7,191 bases of DNA from Rhodobacteraceae bacterium UBA3087 (lineage in GTDB: Bacteria > Pseudomonadota > Alphaproteobacteria > Rhodobacterales > Rhodobacteraceae). Both the position numbers and the translations under genes were made by a program. Below the pieces are notes generated by a model. It did no database searches. It was not told where the DNA came from and was given only the letters and a program-made list of their open reading frames with translations. The stretch spans positions 11,157-18,347 of the forward strand of contig DFBF01000265.1 of the NCBI GenBank assembly GCA_002367285.1, read 5' to 3'. Positions 6,024-7,191 of the stretch are shown one piece after another (position 1 is the stretch's first letter; each line of letters opens with the position of its first letter).

Positions 6024-6044
6024 ATTAAGGCTTTATCAAGGTTA
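6024..6044 (-). promoter_or_regulatory. AT-rich patch upstream of the Hint gene (possible promoter)
   Basis: Minus-strand TTAACCTTGATAAAGCCTTAA lies in otherwise very G+C-rich DNA, between the upstream hairpin and the Hint start. It may hold promoter elements for the Hint gene or act as the tail of the hairpin terminator. No convincing -35/-10 pair at standard spacing was found, and the two TTAA boxes are 13 bases apart, which does not fit a CtrA site (7). Confidence 0.25.
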
Positions 6045-6071
6045 ACGCCCGGGGGTTGTGGCCCCGGGCGT
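6045..6071 (-). terminator. Strong hairpin terminator after the oxidoreductase gene
   Basis: ACGCCCGGGG (6045-6054) and CCCCGGGCGT (6062-6071) form a perfect 10-bp stem around a 7-base loop. It lies 27 bases past the stop of the minus-strand oxidoreductase gene. On the minus strand the stem is followed by TTAACCTTGATAAAG, which is A/T-rich but not a clean T-run. It is the best terminator candidate in the window and separates this gene from the Hint gene. Confidence 0.7.
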
Positions 6072-6097
6072 CACATTTCACGCGCGACAGGGGGCGC

Positions 6098-7191
6098 TTA
6101 CAGCAGAAAGTCGAACTGATTTCTCAGCGGCAGTTGGCGCGCCCGTGTGCCGGTCAGATCAAACAGCGCATTGGCCAGGGCCGGGGCGGCGGGCGGTGTG
6201 CCTGGTTCGCCCACGCCACCAATTTTAGACCCGTTTTCAAGGATTTGAACGTGGAACCGCGGTGTGTTCAACATGCGCAGCGCGTCACTGTCCGGAAAGT
6301 TCAACTGCTCGGCCATGCCATCGCTGAACGTGACCTGCCCGTGCAGCGCCGCCGACAACCCATAGATCGCACCGCCGGTCAGCTGGGCCTCGACATTGGC
6401 CGGGTCCAGCGCCACGCCCAGATCGGCGGCGATCCACATGTCGCTGATGCGAATGCCCCCGTCTGTGGCGCGCAGCTGGATCACCTGGGCGCAGGGCGTG
6501 CCAAAGGAATAGGTGAACGCCACGCCGCGCCCGACGCCATCGGGTGTCTGGCCGGTCCACGCGCACATGTCGCGCACCGTTTCCAGCACCTTGGCGGACA
6601 CCTCGTGTTCCGGGTGCACCAGCGACAGGCGGAACGCCAGCGGATCCGCGCCTGCCGCGTGGGCCAGTTCATCCATGAAACTTTCGTGGAAGAACCCGTT
6701 TTGCGAGGCCCCCACGGATCGCCAGAATCCGACCGGAATGGACACATCCGCCGAATGCCCGGCAAAGCGCATGTTTTCAATCGCATAGGGTTGGTCATGC
6801 GCGCCTTCGGTCAGGGTTTGGTCGGCAGGGGCCAGGTTGAACCCGGTTATCTGGCTCATCATCTGTTGCATGATGGACGGCGCGGCCATGCGCCCCTCCA
6901 GCGCGATCGGTTTGCCTCCCTCAATCTTGGCTCGCATCCGGGCAATCGCGGCGGGGCGGAAGGTGTCATGCGTCATGTCCTCTTCGCGCGACCATGTGGT
7001 TTGCACCGCGCGACCGGGCATTTCCTTGGCCACACGGGCGGCCAGAATGGCGAAATCAGGCGCCGAGCGGCGACCAAACCCTCCGCCCATATAGGTCGTG
7101 TGCACCGTCACCGCGTCGCCCTTCAGCCCGACCGCCTTGGCGCATTCATCGCGCACCATGACGGGGGCCTGGTTGGGCGACCAGACCTCCA
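6098..7191 (-). CDS. Molybdopterin-dependent oxidoreductase large subunit, IorB-like (partial, N-terminus missing)
   Basis: The last 363 residues of a xanthine dehydrogenase/aldehyde oxidase-family molybdenum subunit, closest in style to isoquinoline 1-oxidoreductase beta subunit (IorB). The frame runs off the right edge: EVWSPNQAPV precedes the Met at 7159, so that Met is internal. Landmarks in order are MGGGFGRRSAPDFA (molybdopterin contact loop), VGFWRSVGASQNGFFHESFMDELA, DLGVALDPANVEAQLTGGAIYGLSAAL and GGVGEPGTPPAAPALANAL, which contains the conserved catalytic Glu of the family. Relatives are usually ~700-770 aa, are exported by Tat and pair with a 2Fe-2S IorA subunit; neither a signal nor a partner is visible here. 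The substrate cannot be told from sequence and is probably an N-heterocycle or aldehyde. The gene ends at TAA, just before the strong hairpin. Confidence 0.92.
   Translation of the reverse strand, partial: EVWSPNQAPVMVRDECAKAVGLKGDAVTVHTTYMGGGFGRRSAPDFAILAARVAKEMPGRAVQTTWSREEDMTHDTFRPAAIARMRAKIEGGKPIALEGRMAAPSIMQQMMSQITGFNLAPADQTLTEGAHDQPYAIENMRFAGHSADVSIPVGFWRSVGASQNGFFHESFMDELAHAAGADPLAFRLSLVHPEHEVSAKVLETVRDMCAWTGQTPDGVGRGVAFTYSFGTPCAQVIQLRATDGGIRISDMWIAADLGVALDPANVEAQLTGGAIYGLSAALHGQVTFSDGMAEQLNFPDSDALRMLNTPRFHVQILENGSKIGGVGEPGTPPAAPALANALFDLTGTRARQLPLRNQFDFLL

Noticed and set aside
6025..6046. Possible CtrA site (TTAA...TTAAC)
   Set aside because: The two boxes are 13 bases apart, while the CtrA consensus needs 7.
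7157..7159. ATG at 7159 as the start of the oxidoreductase
   Set aside because: The frame continues upstream as EVWSPNQAPV, a conserved stretch of this family, so the gene is cut by the window edge.

Overview
This window has high G+C and looks like the chromosome of an alphaproteobacterium, most likely a marine Rhodobacteraceae/Roseobacter-group bacterium. That placement is inferred from the Hint-domain RTX protein with its typical C-terminal tail, the PAS-type LuxR regulator and the isoquinoline-oxidoreductase-like molybdoenzyme. No taxonomic marker gene is present.

Layout. Plus strand, left third: the last 32 codons of an unrecognised gene (1-99); a 116-base intergenic region with a dyad and an inverted half-site pair; a LuxR/PAS transcriptional regulator (216-1376); then a tightly spaced pair of exported proteins. 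These are a 110-aa cysteine-rich secreted protein (1462-1794) and a 268-aa lipoprotein (1805-2611), 10 bases apart and each with a good Shine-Dalgarno sequence. Minus strand, the rest: MTA/SAH nucleosidase (3399-2695), which converges on the lipoprotein gene; a large NIDO-RTX-Hint protein (5925-3472) just upstream of it; and the C-terminal half of an IorB-like molybdopterin oxidoreductase (7191-6098, cut by the window edge). A strong 10-bp-stem hairpin separates the oxidoreductase gene from the Hint gene.

How the parts may work together. The regulator and the two exported proteins form a co-directional group, so the regulator may control the pair; this is inference. The two exported proteins seem to share a cysteine scaffold (YN-x-C, a further Cys, a hydrophobic-x-x-Gly turn and a final Cys-Arg). 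They may therefore be related surface or periplasmic proteins made together. The Hint protein is probably a type I secreted, calcium-binding, self-cleaving surface protein. MTA/SAH nucleosidase and the molybdoenzyme are ordinary metabolic genes with no clear link to it.

The points most worth a second look are the paired cysteine-domain proteins, the Hint protein's architecture (two RTX blocks split by a ~200-residue domain, and a Hint end without the Asn needed for splicing), and the candidate control sites around luxR. No RNA genes, insertion sequences, CRISPR arrays, phage genes or attachment sites were seen. No gene-free stretch exceeds 120 bases.
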